From positions 33,548 through 97,547 of the forward strand of contig NZ_MWLM01000029.1 of NCBI RefSeq assembly GCF_002198665.1: a stretch of 64,000 bases of DNA. Reading direction: 5' to 3'. Shown here in pieces: positions 17,850 through 26,620 of this stretch; positions within the stretch are counted from its first letter, which is position 1; each line of letters starts with the position of its first letter. Below the pieces are notes generated by a model that had not been told where the DNA came from, did no database searches, and worked only from the letters and a program-made list of their open reading frames with translations. This DNA is from Novosphingobium sp. B 225 (lineage in GTDB: Bacteria > Pseudomonadota > Alphaproteobacteria > Sphingomonadales > Sphingomonadaceae). A program made the position numbers and the translations under genes.

Positions 17850-18545
17850 TCAGCCCGCGCCCATGATCCAGTCCACCGCCGCTTCGGCGTGGATCCGGGT
17901 GCAGTCATAAATCGGCAGGACATTGGCATCGACATCGACCACCATTTCCAGCTCGGTACAGCCCAGCACCACGGCCTGCGCACCGTCCTGTTCCAGGTTG
18001 GTCAGGATCGTCTTGAGCTCGCGCTCAGCCTGACGGCTGGCTTTGCCCAGCAGCAGTTCGTCATAGATGATCCGGTCAAGCGTTTCGACGAATTGCATTT
18101 CCGGCGGCAGCAGTTCGATATCGCGCTGGATCAGCTTTTGACGATAGAAGGTTTCGACCATCACGTTGCGGGTGCCGATCAGTGCGGCCTTTTTGACACC
18201 GTCGGCTTCCATCCGGCTGGCGACGCATTCGGCAATGTGGATGATCGGCACCGAAACGGCGGCGGCTACCTTGTCATAGACCTTGTGCATCGAATTGGCA
18301 CCGATGATCAGCGCACTCGCGCCAGCTGCTTCCAGCCGCTTGGCGCTGTCCGCCAGCACTTCGGCGGCGCGGGCCCATTCCTCTGCGCTGGACAGCCGGG
18401 CCATGTCGCTGAAGTCCAGACTTTCGATCAACAAGGGCGCGCTCGCGCGCTGCCCGGCGCGGGCCTGGACCAGCTTGTTGATGTGTTCGTAATAGGTGCG
18501 GGTCGACAGCCAGCTCATGCCGCCGATCAGGCCAAGTTTGCGCAA
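17850..18545 (-). CDS. aspartate/glutamate racemase-family protein, first catalytic residue replaced
   Basis: 231 residues from a TTG at 18545 with GGGGAG nine bases upstream, giving the normal N-terminus RKLGLIGGMSWLST. The second catalytic motif VLGCTELEM is intact near residue 195. In the first motif, where family members have Cys or Thr before NTxH, this protein reads GANSMHK, so the residue before Asn is Ala. In two-base racemases that position supplies one of the two acid/base groups. The protein may therefore be one-sided, use another residue, or not racemise. Cytoplasmic. Probably cotranscribed with the dGTPase-like gene. Confidence 0.85.
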   Translation of the reverse strand: MRKLGLIGGMSWLSTRTYYEHINKLVQARAGQRASAPLLIESLDFSDMARLSSAEEWARAAEVLADSAKRLEAAGASALIIGANSMHKVYDKVAAAVSVPIIHIAECVASRMEADGVKKAALIGTRNVMVETFYRQKLIQRDIELLPPEMQFVETLDRIIYDELLLGKASRQAERELKTILTNLEQDGAQAVVLGCTELEMVVDVDANVLPIYDCTRIHAEAAVDWIMGAG

Positions 18546-18913
18546 AATCCCGTACTCCCCGGAGACGTGTTTCCCCTGTCCGGGCCGAGCCTTAGAGAAT
18601 CGGCGGCCTTGCGTCCAGTTCAGCCGGGCTTGGGTCGAAGATGCCGAAGCCAAGCCCGGTAAGCGCGGGCCTTACAAGAAGAACCTCGCGTGATATAAGG
18701 GTGTAATGTCCAGCACGGTTGCCGCCAGTCGATCACGAACTAGCAGTATGCGCCGCAAAGCGCACGTGCATCCGAACGTCCTGACAGAAACCGCGGCTCC
18801 TAATGCGCCCGACGCGACAGGGCAGGCATCCCGCAACCAAGCCAAGCAAAAAGCTCTGGATGTCTATCGAGCCAAGATCGCCGCTCGGTCTGATCAAAAT
18901 TCAAACTGACCCA
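18546..18913. other. 368-bp intergenic stretch, at most a doubtful small ORF
   Basis: Between the divergently read racemase leader and the hydrolase stop. A 67-codon plus-strand frame at 18706-18909 (basic, no recognised domain, no good ribosome site) could be a gene but I give it about 0.25. Just before it, another plus frame ends in KPGKRGPYKKNLA at 18693, which looks like the tail of a basic protein without a matching start, so this may be a remnant of a deleted gene. Confidence 0.35.
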
Positions 18914-19876
18914 CTACCCGGGCTTGCCGGGCACGCCATGCGCCGCGAGCCAGGTGGCCAGATCGCCCGCGCTACGCTGGGCGGCTTCCTCCATCGGGAT
19001 ATGGCCGATGCCGGGGTAGGTCACCAAGGTGGAGCCGGGGATCAGGCTGGCCATCAGCTTGCCCGAACTGAGCGGGATCAGGCTGTCCTCTTCGCCCCAC
19101 ATCACCATGACCGGCATTTTGAGCTGTGCGAACTGTTGCTGACTATAGGGCACGCGCGGCAGGGCCATGCGCTCCATCGTTGCCTGACGGTTGCCGGGAT
19201 AGCGCAGCAGTTCCCAGTACCGATCGACCGCAGCATCGGTGACGATCGCCTGATTGGCGACCGATTGGCGCAGGCTCTTTTCGATCATCGATCGCGGGGT
19301 AACCTGCTGCATCACCAGACTGCCACCGGGAATGCCGAGCAGCGTGTAGGCGAGGTTGCCCTTGGCCTTCTCGGTCTGCGGCGCGCCCGCGGCATCGACC
19401 AGCACCAGCGCGGAGAGCCGCTCCGGATGATCCAGCGCATAGCGGATCGCGATCCCGCCGCCCATCGAATTGCCCGCCAGCGCGAACTGCTTCAGCCCCA
19501 GCGCATCGACCACTTGCGCCAGCCGATTGGCAAACCCTTGTGGCGAATAGTCGCCCTTGGAGTCCGCGCCGGTCAGCCCGTGGCCGATCTGGTCGAGCCG
19601 AATCACGCGGTATTTGCCCTTGAGCTGGTCGGTCCACGGCCCCCAGGTGTGGAGATCGGCGTTGGAGCCGTGGAGCAGCACGATCACCGGCGCGTCCGCC
19701 GGTCCTTCATCGCGCATGTGGATGATCTGGCCGTCGGGCAACTTGAGGAATTTGGACGGCGGCGCACCGTATTTGGCCACCATCGCCTTGGGATCGCTGT
19801 CAGGATCGCGGAAGGTGTAGAGCGTGATGGCGGCGACCACCAGCAGCCAGCCGAGCACTTTCAGAATGGATTTCAC
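18914..19876 (-). CDS. alpha/beta hydrolase, membrane-anchored
   Basis: 320 residues. N-terminal hydrophobic anchor or uncleaved signal ILKVLGWLLVVAAITLYTF. Then the alpha/beta-hydrolase fold: oxyanion segment LLHGSNADLHTW, nucleophile elbow AGNSMGGGIAIRY, acid in MWGEEDSLIPL, and the histidine in GIGHIPMEEAA. Likely faces the periplasm. The start overlaps the cytochrome gene stop by 4 bp, and that gene overlaps the beta-helix gene by 4 bp, so the three are one operon. The substrate is unknown; an ester or lactone of an alkyl or carbohydrate substrate would fit the fold. Confidence 0.88.
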   Translation of the reverse strand: MKSILKVLGWLLVVAAITLYTFRDPDSDPKAMVAKYGAPPSKFLKLPDGQIIHMRDEGPADAPVIVLLHGSNADLHTWGPWTDQLKGKYRVIRLDQIGHGLTGADSKGDYSPQGFANRLAQVVDALGLKQFALAGNSMGGGIAIRYALDHPERLSALVLVDAAGAPQTEKAKGNLAYTLLGIPGGSLVMQQVTPRSMIEKSLRQSVANQAIVTDAAVDRYWELLRYPGNRQATMERMALPRVPYSQQQFAQLKMPVMVMWGEEDSLIPLSSGKLMASLIPGSTLVTYPGIGHIPMEEAAQRSAGDLATWLAAHGVPGKPG

Positions 19877-20862
19877 CGCTTCATCTCCCTGATCCAGCTT
19901 TCGACCACTGCCTGCCCGGCGGGATCGACCACACTGCGTCCCACTTCGGGCATGGCCACTCCGCCTTCAAGGCTGGCCATGCGGTGCGCCAGGATCGAGC
20001 GCGCCGGATCGCCCGGCACCACATCGAAATCGAGCCCGCCCGACCCGCGCCCGGCCGCGACCGGGCGCTTGCCCACGCCGAGCTGGACGGGATCGCTGAC
20101 TTCCCAGCCGAGGTAAAGCCCGGAATTCGAAGCTGCCCCCGCCGGGTTGTGGCAATGCGCGCAATTGGCATCGAGATAACCACGCGCGGCCAGTGCGACG
20201 GGGACATTGGCGCGGTCCTCCCAGCGCGGCACGCGGCGCGCGACTTTGGGCGCCCGGTCAAGCCGGCCTGCTTTGGCAAAGCCTGCCAGCCATTCGGGTG
20301 ACAAGTTGGACGCCTTGGGCCCGATCGGCGTCACCGCGCCGCTCAGTGCGTGGCATTCCTTGCACTGGTTCTTGTTGGGGATGGCATAGCTCAGCACTTT
20401 GCCTTCCGGGGTGGTCACCGGCAGGCGCACCCCGCCCAGCACCAGCCGGGCCTCGCTCTGCTGAGCATTCCATTGATAGGGCAGCGCCACCCAGCCATCG
20501 GCGCGGCGCAGCAGGACGCGGGTTTCGATCAGCTTTCCGCCGAACCCGAAGCTCTTGATCAGCGCCGAGCCAACCGGCAGATCAAGCAGTCCTTCACCCT
20601 GCGCGCGGGCCTGTTGCCCCGCCGGGACATAGACGAACCGCTGCTTGTCCGCCCCGTCGGTCCATAGCGGAGTTTGCAGGCGATAGGGGGTAACGCCCTG
20701 CGCGGGCCGCTGCGCCGCATCATCGGCGAAGAAGTGGTATTCGGACAAGGCAGCCGGAAAGCCCGCACCGGTGATTGCGGCATCGTTCACCCCGCCGCCG
20801 GGCGCAGCAGCCACGGCAATCGCTGTTCCGGCGAGCAGCGCAGCGGCGGCCAGCAGTTTCAT
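19873..20862 (-). CDS. SO2930-family di-heme c-type cytochrome
   Basis: 329 residues with a cleavable signal (MKLLAAAALLAGTAIAVAAA). Two heme c sites, CKECH near 165 and CAHCH near 235, the second followed by NPAG. Conserved flanks such as TPLWTDGADKQRF, LPYQWN and MPEVGRSVVD match the uncharacterised periplasmic family named after Shewanella SO2930, which is typically encoded next to a parallel beta-helix protein, as here. By analogy with other di-heme proteins it may be a periplasmic oxidoreductase or electron carrier, but no reaction is known. Middle gene of a three-gene coupled operon. Confidence 0.88.
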   Translation of the reverse strand: MKLLAAAALLAGTAIAVAAAPGGGVNDAAITGAGFPAALSEYHFFADDAAQRPAQGVTPYRLQTPLWTDGADKQRFVYVPAGQQARAQGEGLLDLPVGSALIKSFGFGGKLIETRVLLRRADGWVALPYQWNAQQSEARLVLGGVRLPVTTPEGKVLSYAIPNKNQCKECHALSGAVTPIGPKASNLSPEWLAGFAKAGRLDRAPKVARRVPRWEDRANVPVALAARGYLDANCAHCHNPAGAASNSGLYLGWEVSDPVQLGVGKRPVAAGRGSGGLDFDVVPGDPARSILAHRMASLEGGVAMPEVGRSVVDPAGQAVVESWIREMKR

Positions 20863-22094
20863 TGCGCGATCCGGGCATCCAGCGCGGCGGGGGCGCCGAT
20901 TGGGGGGATCGGCACGGGCTTACCCTTGGTAGAATCAAAGCTCTGCAGCTGAGGAATGGGCAGCGCGAGTTGTAGCGGAGCCGGATTTGCCATTTCCATG
21001 TCAGCGCCCTGCTTGGGCAGGTTGAGCGTCCAGCCGTGCCGTTCGTCGCCCGAAACACCGCGCGGGGCATCGCCCAGCCCGTCCCACAGCACTGGTGGCA
21101 GGGCACCGCCAAATGCTGCCTTCAGCTTGTCGGCATCGGGCAGTTGCGGGTCATCCCCCCCGCCGCGAATCGTGTTGGAATAGAGCCGCACCCCGCGCGG
21201 CAGCGGGTTGTAACGCATGTCGGTAAACGCCTTGGGATAGGCCACTACCATGACTTGCGCGGTGGGATTGGCGACCAGCGTGTTGCCCGTGATCTCGATC
21301 CCTTCGTTGGCCATGATCATCACCCCGGTACCGCGTGGGACCGAGGCGACGATGTTGCCCTTGGGCGCGAAATTGGGGGTGTCGTTTGCGATCACCAGAT
21401 TATCGCGCAGCGCGGTATTCCCCCCGCCCATCACCGGCAGATTGGGCAGATCGAATACCAATATCCCGCCGGTGTTGCGCGTCACGAGATTGCCGGTGAC
21501 AAGCGCATCGCGGCTGTTCTCGATCTCGATCCCCGCCACCGATTGCTCAACGTAGTTGTAACGCACCGTGATCGCTTTTGACTGACCGACGTAGATCCCC
21601 GCGTCAGACGCGCCGGAAACCTTGCATCCGTCGATCAGCACGCCCGTGCTCGACACCGGATAGATGCCATAGGCCCCGTTGCTCTCCTTGGGCCCGCCAG
21701 TCCAGGTCACGCGGACGCGATAATAGACCACATTATCCGCACCCTTGCTCTTGATCCCGTCGCCTTTGGTGTTTTCCACCGCGAAGTCGCGCAAGGTGAC
21801 GTCTTTTGCCGTTACCAGCAGCCCCTCGCCCGCACCCTGCTGGCCAGTGAAGTCGAGTACCGAGGCATCCATCCCCGCTCCGCGCACGGTCACCCCGGCT
21901 ACATCGAGCGAAAGCCCGTCGGTCAGCACGAAGCGTCCCGGCGCAAGTTGGACCACGTCGCCAGGCTGGGCCGTGATCAGCGCTTCCTGCAACCGGCCCT
22001 GCGCGCCGTCTCCGGGGGCGATTTCAATGGTTTTGGCGAAAGCCGGAGCAGCAAACAGCGACCCGGCGGCGAACAGCGTGAACGTGATCCTCAT
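20859..22094 (-). CDS. periplasmic parallel beta-helix repeat protein
   Basis: 411 residues from the ATG at 22094 (MRITFTLF); an upstream in-frame start at 22115 lacks a clear ribosome site. A signal peptide ends near PAFAKTI. The body is a right-handed parallel beta-helix with repeated turns such as VTLRDFAVENTKGDGI, VLIDGCKVSGASDAGI, VTGNLVTRNTGGI and IEITGNTLVANPT, like NosD/pectate-lyase proteins. No lyase catalytic residues can be assigned. Its partner is the SO2930-type cytochrome immediately downstream (4-bp overlap), an association known from other bacteria but without established function. Confidence 0.88.
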   Translation of the reverse strand: MRITFTLFAAGSLFAAPAFAKTIEIAPGDGAQGRLQEALITAQPGDVVQLAPGRFVLTDGLSLDVAGVTVRGAGMDASVLDFTGQQGAGEGLLVTAKDVTLRDFAVENTKGDGIKSKGADNVVYYRVRVTWTGGPKESNGAYGIYPVSSTGVLIDGCKVSGASDAGIYVGQSKAITVRYNYVEQSVAGIEIENSRDALVTGNLVTRNTGGILVFDLPNLPVMGGGNTALRDNLVIANDTPNFAPKGNIVASVPRGTGVMIMANEGIEITGNTLVANPTAQVMVVAYPKAFTDMRYNPLPRGVRLYSNTIRGGGDDPQLPDADKLKAAFGGALPPVLWDGLGDAPRGVSGDERHGWTLNLPKQGADMEMANPAPLQLALPIPQLQSFDSTKGKPVPIPPIGAPAALDARIAQ

Positions 22095-22138
22095 TCCGCG
22101 ATCTTGGACTGACACGGCGTCATGTCAATGCTGCCGAA

Positions 22139-22258
22139 GATCCTCCCCCTCTAGGGGAGGTGGCAGCGCGAAGCACTGACGGAGGGGGAATGCGGCACGG
22201 GTCATGCCCCCTTCCGTCCCGCCTGCGGCGGTCCACCTCCCCCAAGGGGGGGAGGATC
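22139..22258. repeat. family A inverted repeat, copy 5
   Basis: Left arm gatcctccccctctagggga and right arm cccccaaggggggaggatc, with interior inverted gacggaggggg / cccccttccgtc. Lies 44 bp upstream of the beta-helix gene start and 3 bp beyond the stop codon of the ABC permease gene. Confidence 0.85.
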
Positions 22259-22261
22259 ATG

Positions 22262-23383
22262 TCAGGCCACCGTATCCCGGTAGCGCCGCACCGCGATTGT
22301 CCCGAACGCCAGCAGCATCACGAGCAGCACCGCGCTTTCCGGCAAGGCCAGCCGAAGGTCCCAGCCCTTCAGCATGATCCCGCGCACCAGCCGGATGTAA
22401 TGCGTCGGCGGCAGAATCTCCGCGATCCACTGGATCGGCCAGGGCATGCCCCGGAACGGAAAAGCAAAGCCGGACAGCAGGATTGAGGGCATCAGGTAAA
22501 ACATGCTGGCCTGCATCGCCTGAACCTGGCTTTTCACCAGAGTGGACATGGTGAACCCCAAGGCCAGGCAGACCAGCGTAAACAGCAGCGTCACCGCCAG
22601 CAGCAAAGTCATCGAGCCGACAAACGGCACCTGAAACACCAGTTTCGCCGCTGCCAGCACCACCAGCACCTGCACAAAGCCCATGGCGAAATAGGGTACG
22701 ATCTTGCCGACCATCACCTCGATCGGGCGCAACGGCGTGGCGAGGAGGTTTTCCATCGTCCCCTGCTCATCCTCACGCGTCACCGACATTGCGGTCAGCG
22801 CCACCATGGTCATCGACAAGATGATCGCCAGCAGCCCCGGCACGGTGTTGTGGCTGGTGATCCCTTCGGGATTGTAGCTGCGGTGCAGCACAAGGCTGAC
22901 CGGCGGCGGCCCTGCCACCCTTGCAGCGAGCGGCCCGGACAGTTCGCGCGTCAGGGCCTGGTTCACGGCCTCGCTCACCGCGGCCACCGCCGGGCCGGTT
23001 GATGCGGGATCGGTGGCATCGGCAGTAAGCAGCACTTGCGGATGCTCGCCCCGAACCAGCGCGCGCGAAAAATCGGTCGGGATGGTCAGCACGAACTGCG
23101 CCTTGCCTTCGGCTAACAGTCGTTCCCCTTCGCCATAGCGGCCGGCGATCTCGGTCACATCGAAATAGCTGGTGTTGCGCAGCCCCGCCACGATCGCGCG
23201 CGAAAACTGACTGTTGTCGTTCGCCTCCACCGCCAGCGGCAAATGCCGCGGATCGTTGTTGATCGCCACACCGAAAATCAGCAGCTGGATGATCGGGAAC
23301 ATGAACATCATCGCGATCGTGCCTGGATCGCGCAGCATCTGCCGCACTTCCTTGAACACCATCGCGCCGATCCGCTGCCACAT
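22262..23383 (-). CDS. ABC-2 type transporter permease
   Basis: 373 residues from the ATG at 23383 (MWQRIGAMVFKEVRQM). N-terminal helix (TIAMMFMFPIIQLLIFGVA), a large periplasmic domain (about 40-175), then five helices with the ABC-2 signature VTREDEQGTMENLLATPLRP before the second helix. This is the YhhJ/YbhR type of permease that works with an HlyD-like periplasmic adaptor and a YbhF-like ATPase, both encoded just upstream on the same strand. A 216-bp gap containing a family B repeat separates it from the ATPase gene, so it may be partly uncoupled from it. Substrate unknown. Confidence 0.92.
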   Translation of the reverse strand: MWQRIGAMVFKEVRQMLRDPGTIAMMFMFPIIQLLIFGVAINNDPRHLPLAVEANDNSQFSRAIVAGLRNTSYFDVTEIAGRYGEGERLLAEGKAQFVLTIPTDFSRALVRGEHPQVLLTADATDPASTGPAVAAVSEAVNQALTRELSGPLAARVAGPPPVSLVLHRSYNPEGITSHNTVPGLLAIILSMTMVALTAMSVTREDEQGTMENLLATPLRPIEVMVGKIVPYFAMGFVQVLVVLAAAKLVFQVPFVGSMTLLLAVTLLFTLVCLALGFTMSTLVKSQVQAMQASMFYLMPSILLSGFAFPFRGMPWPIQWIAEILPPTHYIRLVRGIMLKGWDLRLALPESAVLLVMLLAFGTIAVRRYRDTVA

Positions 23384-23431
23384 ACTAATTCCCCACCAAT
23401 TCAAAGGGGAACCGCCGCACTTTCCCAAGAT

Positions 23432-23562
23432 CGTCACCCAGAACCTGTTTCAGGGTCCATCGCGCCGTCGCGACCGAAACAAGGAATGGGGCACGTTCAG
23501 TGCGCCACAGTGGCACAGGGATTTGCGGCCTGATCGACCCTGAAACAAGTTCAGGGTGACGG
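23432..23562. repeat. family B inverted repeat
   Basis: Left arm cgtcacccagaacctgtttcagggtcc and right arm gaccctgaaacaagttcagggtgacg are near-perfect inverted copies about 75 bp apart, and each arm contains its own small palindrome (cctgtttcagg / cctgaaacaagttcagg). It sits between the ATPase and permease genes of the exporter operon. Similar CACCCTGAA-type REP units are common in sphingomonad genomes (from memory, not searched). Confidence 0.8.
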
Positions 23563-23599
23563 GCTCTGGCGGACAGAGGGATACTGGCATGTCCGACCA

Positions 23600-24532
23600 T
23601 CACCCCGCCTCCAGCACGGAGTGATCGGGCGCATGCTTCATCAGGTGGATGAACACATCTTCCAGCGTCGGTTCGGCCTCGCTGAAGGTGATCCGGTCGG
23701 CCCATGGGCTAACCGCACGGCGCAGCGCGGGCAGATCCGGTCCGCAAACGTGGAGTGTGGTGCCAAACGGCGCGGCCATCTCTACGCCCTCCAGCGCCTC
23801 AAGCTGCGCGCCCAGCCGATCCGCACCGGGGCCTTCGCCCTGCAAGGCCTTGAGACCCGAACCGGCAATCACTTCGGCAATCGTCCCGCGCGCCAGCATT
23901 ACACCATAGGCGATATAGGCGATCTCGTGACAGCGCTCGGCCTCATCCATGTAATGGGTGGAAACCAGCACGGTCATCCCATCGGCGGCGAGGGTATGAA
24001 TCTGGTCCCAAAACTCGCGCCGCGCCTTGGGATCGACCCCGGCAGTGGGTTCATCGAGCAGCAGGATCTTCGGTTCGTGGAGCACGGCGGCAGCCAAAGC
24101 CAGCCGCTGCTTCCACCCGCCAGACAGCTTGCCCGCCAGTTGATCGCGGCGGCTATCCAGCCCGAGCCGCTCCAGCGCCGCATCGACCCGCACCTTGCGG
24201 TTGTCGAGGCCATAGACGCGGGCGATGAATTCCAGATTCTCGGCAATCGACAGGTCGGAAAACAACCCGAACTTCTGCGTCATATAGCCGATCTGGTGCT
24301 TGATCGCGCGGCGCCGGGTCTTGAGGTCGAGCCCAAGCACTTCTCCTTCGCCCGCATCGGGGATCAGCAGCCCGCAGATCATCCGCAGCGTTGTGGTCTT
24401 GCCCGAACCATTGGGGCCCAGGAATCCGCAGATTCGGCCCGGCATCACCGTCAGGTCAACATTGTCCACCACAGTGCGCGCGCCAAACCGCTTGGTCAGG
24501 CCGCGCACCGCGATGGCGGGGACTTCGCTCAC
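23600..24532 (-). CDS. ABC transporter ATP-binding protein
   Basis: 310 residues from a GTG at 24532 overlapping the HlyD gene stop (GTGA). Walker A FLGPNGSGKTTTLRM, Q-loop YMTQKFGLF, signature LSGGWKQRLALAA, Walker B ILLLDEPTAGVDP and H-loop VSTHYMDEAER are all intact. A C-terminal regulatory stretch of about 80 residues follows, ending with EPTLEDVFIHLM, a motif typical of ATPases of ABC-2 exporters. It energises the permease downstream. A longer upstream reading of this frame lies inside the HlyD gene and is not used. Confidence 0.93.
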   Translation of the reverse strand: MSEVPAIAVRGLTKRFGARTVVDNVDLTVMPGRICGFLGPNGSGKTTTLRMICGLLIPDAGEGEVLGLDLKTRRRAIKHQIGYMTQKFGLFSDLSIAENLEFIARVYGLDNRKVRVDAALERLGLDSRRDQLAGKLSGGWKQRLALAAAVLHEPKILLLDEPTAGVDPKARREFWDQIHTLAADGMTVLVSTHYMDEAERCHEIAYIAYGVMLARGTIAEVIAGSGLKALQGEGPGADRLGAQLEALEGVEMAAPFGTTLHVCGPDLPALRRAVSPWADRITFSEAEPTLEDVFIHLMKHAPDHSVLEAG

Positions 24533-25503
24533 TCCGGCATGACCTGCACTGGCAGCCCGGGCGGCAGCGGCTTCGCGTTCGCAGGCAGCGCAGCTTCGAC
24601 CAGAAACACCAGCTTGGCGCGCGCGTGCTCGCTGTAGATCACGGGCGGGGTGAATTCGCTGCGCGGGCTGATCCAGGTGACTTTGACACTGCGCGCTACG
24701 CCGCAGCCATCGCAAGTAAACCGCACCGCGCTGCCCGGATGGAGAGCAGCAATCCGGGCTTGCGGGACATAGAACCGCAGCTTGCGCTTGGCATCTGGCA
24801 AGACCGAGACCACGGGCGCATTGGCCGGGACCCATTCACCGGGGTTGTAAAAGGTCTGCTCGACGACCCCCGCCGCCGGAGCAACCGGCGCGATCTCGCG
24901 CCGCCGCTGGCGCTGGCCGCGCAATGCGGCGTCGGCGCTGGACACATTCGCCGAAGCCGCGCCGATCTGGGCGGCGCGGCCTGCGGAAAGCTCGCCCGAA
25001 GCGATCTGGGCACGGGTTTGTGCCAGCGCCGCTGCCGCTGCATCGCGTGCGGCGCGCGCGGCATCAAGCTGGGCACGGCTGGCAAACCCTTTGCGCGCCA
25101 GGGCATCGATCCGGCTGAAATCCTGCACGGCCTTGGTCAGCAGGGCCTGTGCCTGCGCCTCTGCCGCACGCGATACGGCCAGTTCCGGGGCGCGCTGCCG
25201 AGCCTGAGCCAGGTCCGCCGCCTGCGCCTGCGCGGCGACGACTTGCGCCTCAAGCCGGGCGGTATCGGCATCGGTGCTTTCGGGATCGAGCGAGAACAGC
25301 GGCGCACCGGCCGTAACTACGCTGCCCCGATCCACCGCGCGCTCGGCCAGCCGGCCAGAAACGGGCGCGGCGACATACATCGTCTCTGCCTCGACATAGC
25401 CCAGCCACTGCTCGGCCTCTGCCTTGGGCCAGAAGTACCATGCGCCCAGCCCGGCAATTGCCAGCACGGCAAGGCCAATCGCGGGCTTCGGAATCTTGCT
25501 CAT
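24529..25503 (-). CDS. HlyD-family periplasmic adaptor (membrane fusion protein)
   Basis: 324 residues from the ATG at 25503 with GGAGCAGGAG upstream. One N-terminal anchor (KPAIGLAVLAIAGLGAWYF), a barrel-sandwich domain start (YVEAETMYVAAPVSGRL), a long Ala-rich helical hairpin (about 85-215) and the second half-motif APAAGVVEQTFYNPGEWV. The family links an inner-membrane ABC transporter to the outer membrane. It is the first gene of the HlyD-ATPase-permease operon. An outer-membrane TolC-like gene and a regulator are not adjacent. Could export a drug, a lipid or a small molecule. Confidence 0.92.
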   Translation of the reverse strand: MSKIPKPAIGLAVLAIAGLGAWYFWPKAEAEQWLGYVEAETMYVAAPVSGRLAERAVDRGSVVTAGAPLFSLDPESTDADTARLEAQVVAAQAQAADLAQARQRAPELAVSRAAEAQAQALLTKAVQDFSRIDALARKGFASRAQLDAARAARDAAAAALAQTRAQIASGELSAGRAAQIGAASANVSSADAALRGQRQRRREIAPVAPAAGVVEQTFYNPGEWVPANAPVVSVLPDAKRKLRFYVPQARIAALHPGSAVRFTCDGCGVARSVKVTWISPRSEFTPPVIYSEHARAKLVFLVEAALPANAKPLPPGLPVQVMPE

Positions 25504-25673
25504 CGCTCCTGCTCCACGGGGGCCGGTCCGGCCCCGCGCCGTACCTAACCCAGACAGCGGCAAAGGATAAGCCGATTCCTGTGCAGTCCGGCAACGCCCA
25601 CCCTTGCCCCGGCGCGCATGTGACGGCATAGGCGCGCACGAGTCCCCACCCCTTCGCTTGAAAGGCCCGCGCC

Positions 25674-25910
25674 ATGAAGGTCCGCGTATTTGTCAGCCTC
25701 AAGAACGGTGTGCTCGACCCCCAGGGCCGCGCCATCCACCACGCGATCGAAGGGTTGGGCATCCACGGGGTCAAGGATGTCCGCGCGGGCAAGATGCTCG
25801 AACTGGAAGTCGATGACAGCGTGACCGACGCCCAGCTGGATACCATGGCCAAGCAGCTGCTGGCCAACATGGTGATCGAAAACTACCGCATCGAAAGGGT
25901 CGCTGCATGA
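25674..25910 (+). CDS. purS: phosphoribosylformylglycinamidine synthase subunit PurS
   Basis: 78 residues, the usual length. Starts [20 protein letters not shown], with the family VLDPQG turn and [20 protein letters not shown]. PurS bridges PurQ and PurL in the three-subunit FGAM synthase, fourth step of purine synthesis. Its stop overlaps the purQ start by 4 bp. purL and purC are not in the window. The 170 bp upstream should hold its promoter, but I see no distinctive element. Confidence 0.96.
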   Translation: MKVRVFVSLKNGVLDPQGRAIHHAIEGLGIHGVKDVRAGKMLELEVDDSVTDAQLDTMAKQLLANMVIENYRIERVAA

Positions 25911-26587
25911 GCGGGTTCGCCTCCGCCGTCATCACCTTTCCCGGCTCCAACTGCGACCGCGACATGGCGGACGCGCTGGAAAAGGTTTCGGGCAACGCCC
26001 CGCACCGCGTCTGGCACGGCGATGCCGCCTTGCCGGACGGTCTCGATTTCATCGCGCTGCCCGGCGGGTTCTCGTATGGCGATTACCTGCGCAGCGGCGC
26101 AATGGCCGCGCGCAGCCCGATCATGCAGGCAGTGGTTGAAGCGGCAGGCCGGGGCGTGCCGGTGCTGGGTGTGTGCAACGGGTTCCAGGTACTGACCGAA
26201 AGCGGCCTGTTGCCTGGCGCGCTGCTGCGCAATGCGGGCATGAACTTCGTCTGCCGCGAAGTCAGGCTGACCGTGGAAAACAGCCAGAGCCTGTTCACCA
26301 GCGGCTATAGCGCCGGGCAGGAAGTGCTGATCCCGGTTGCTCACCACGACGGCAACTACTTTGCCGACGATGCAACGCTGGACCGGCTGGAAGGCGAAGG
26401 CCGGGTGGCATTCCGTTACGCGGAAAGCGTCAACGGTTCGGCCCGGAACATCGCGGGCGTGCTCAATGCGGCGGGCAATGTACTGGGTATGATGCCCCAC
26501 CCCGAACGGATGATCGAGGCGGAACAGGGCGGCATCGATGGCCGCACCTTGTTTGAAAGCGCGATCAAGGGGCTGGTCGGGGCCTAA
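25907..26587 (+). CDS. purQ: phosphoribosylformylglycinamidine synthase glutaminase subunit
   Basis: 226 residues, class I glutamine amidotransferase. The nucleophile Cys is in [13 protein letters not shown] near residue 86 and the His/Glu pair in MPHPERMIE near 195. N-terminal [13 protein letters not shown] is diagnostic of PurQ. It makes ammonia from glutamine for PurL, tethered by PurS, in the cytoplasm. Coupled to purS by an ATGA overlap. The next gene is convergent on the minus strand, so this is the end of the transcript. Confidence 0.97.
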   Translation: MSGFASAVITFPGSNCDRDMADALEKVSGNAPHRVWHGDAALPDGLDFIALPGGFSYGDYLRSGAMAARSPIMQAVVEAAGRGVPVLGVCNGFQVLTESGLLPGALLRNAGMNFVCREVRLTVENSQSLFTSGYSAGQEVLIPVAHHDGNYFADDATLDRLEGEGRVAFRYAESVNGSARNIAGVLNAAGNVLGMMPHPERMIEAEQGGIDGRTLFESAIKGLVGA

Positions 26588-26620
26588 ACCCGACGCACCC
26601 ACCCAAGGTCAGGACCTAGG

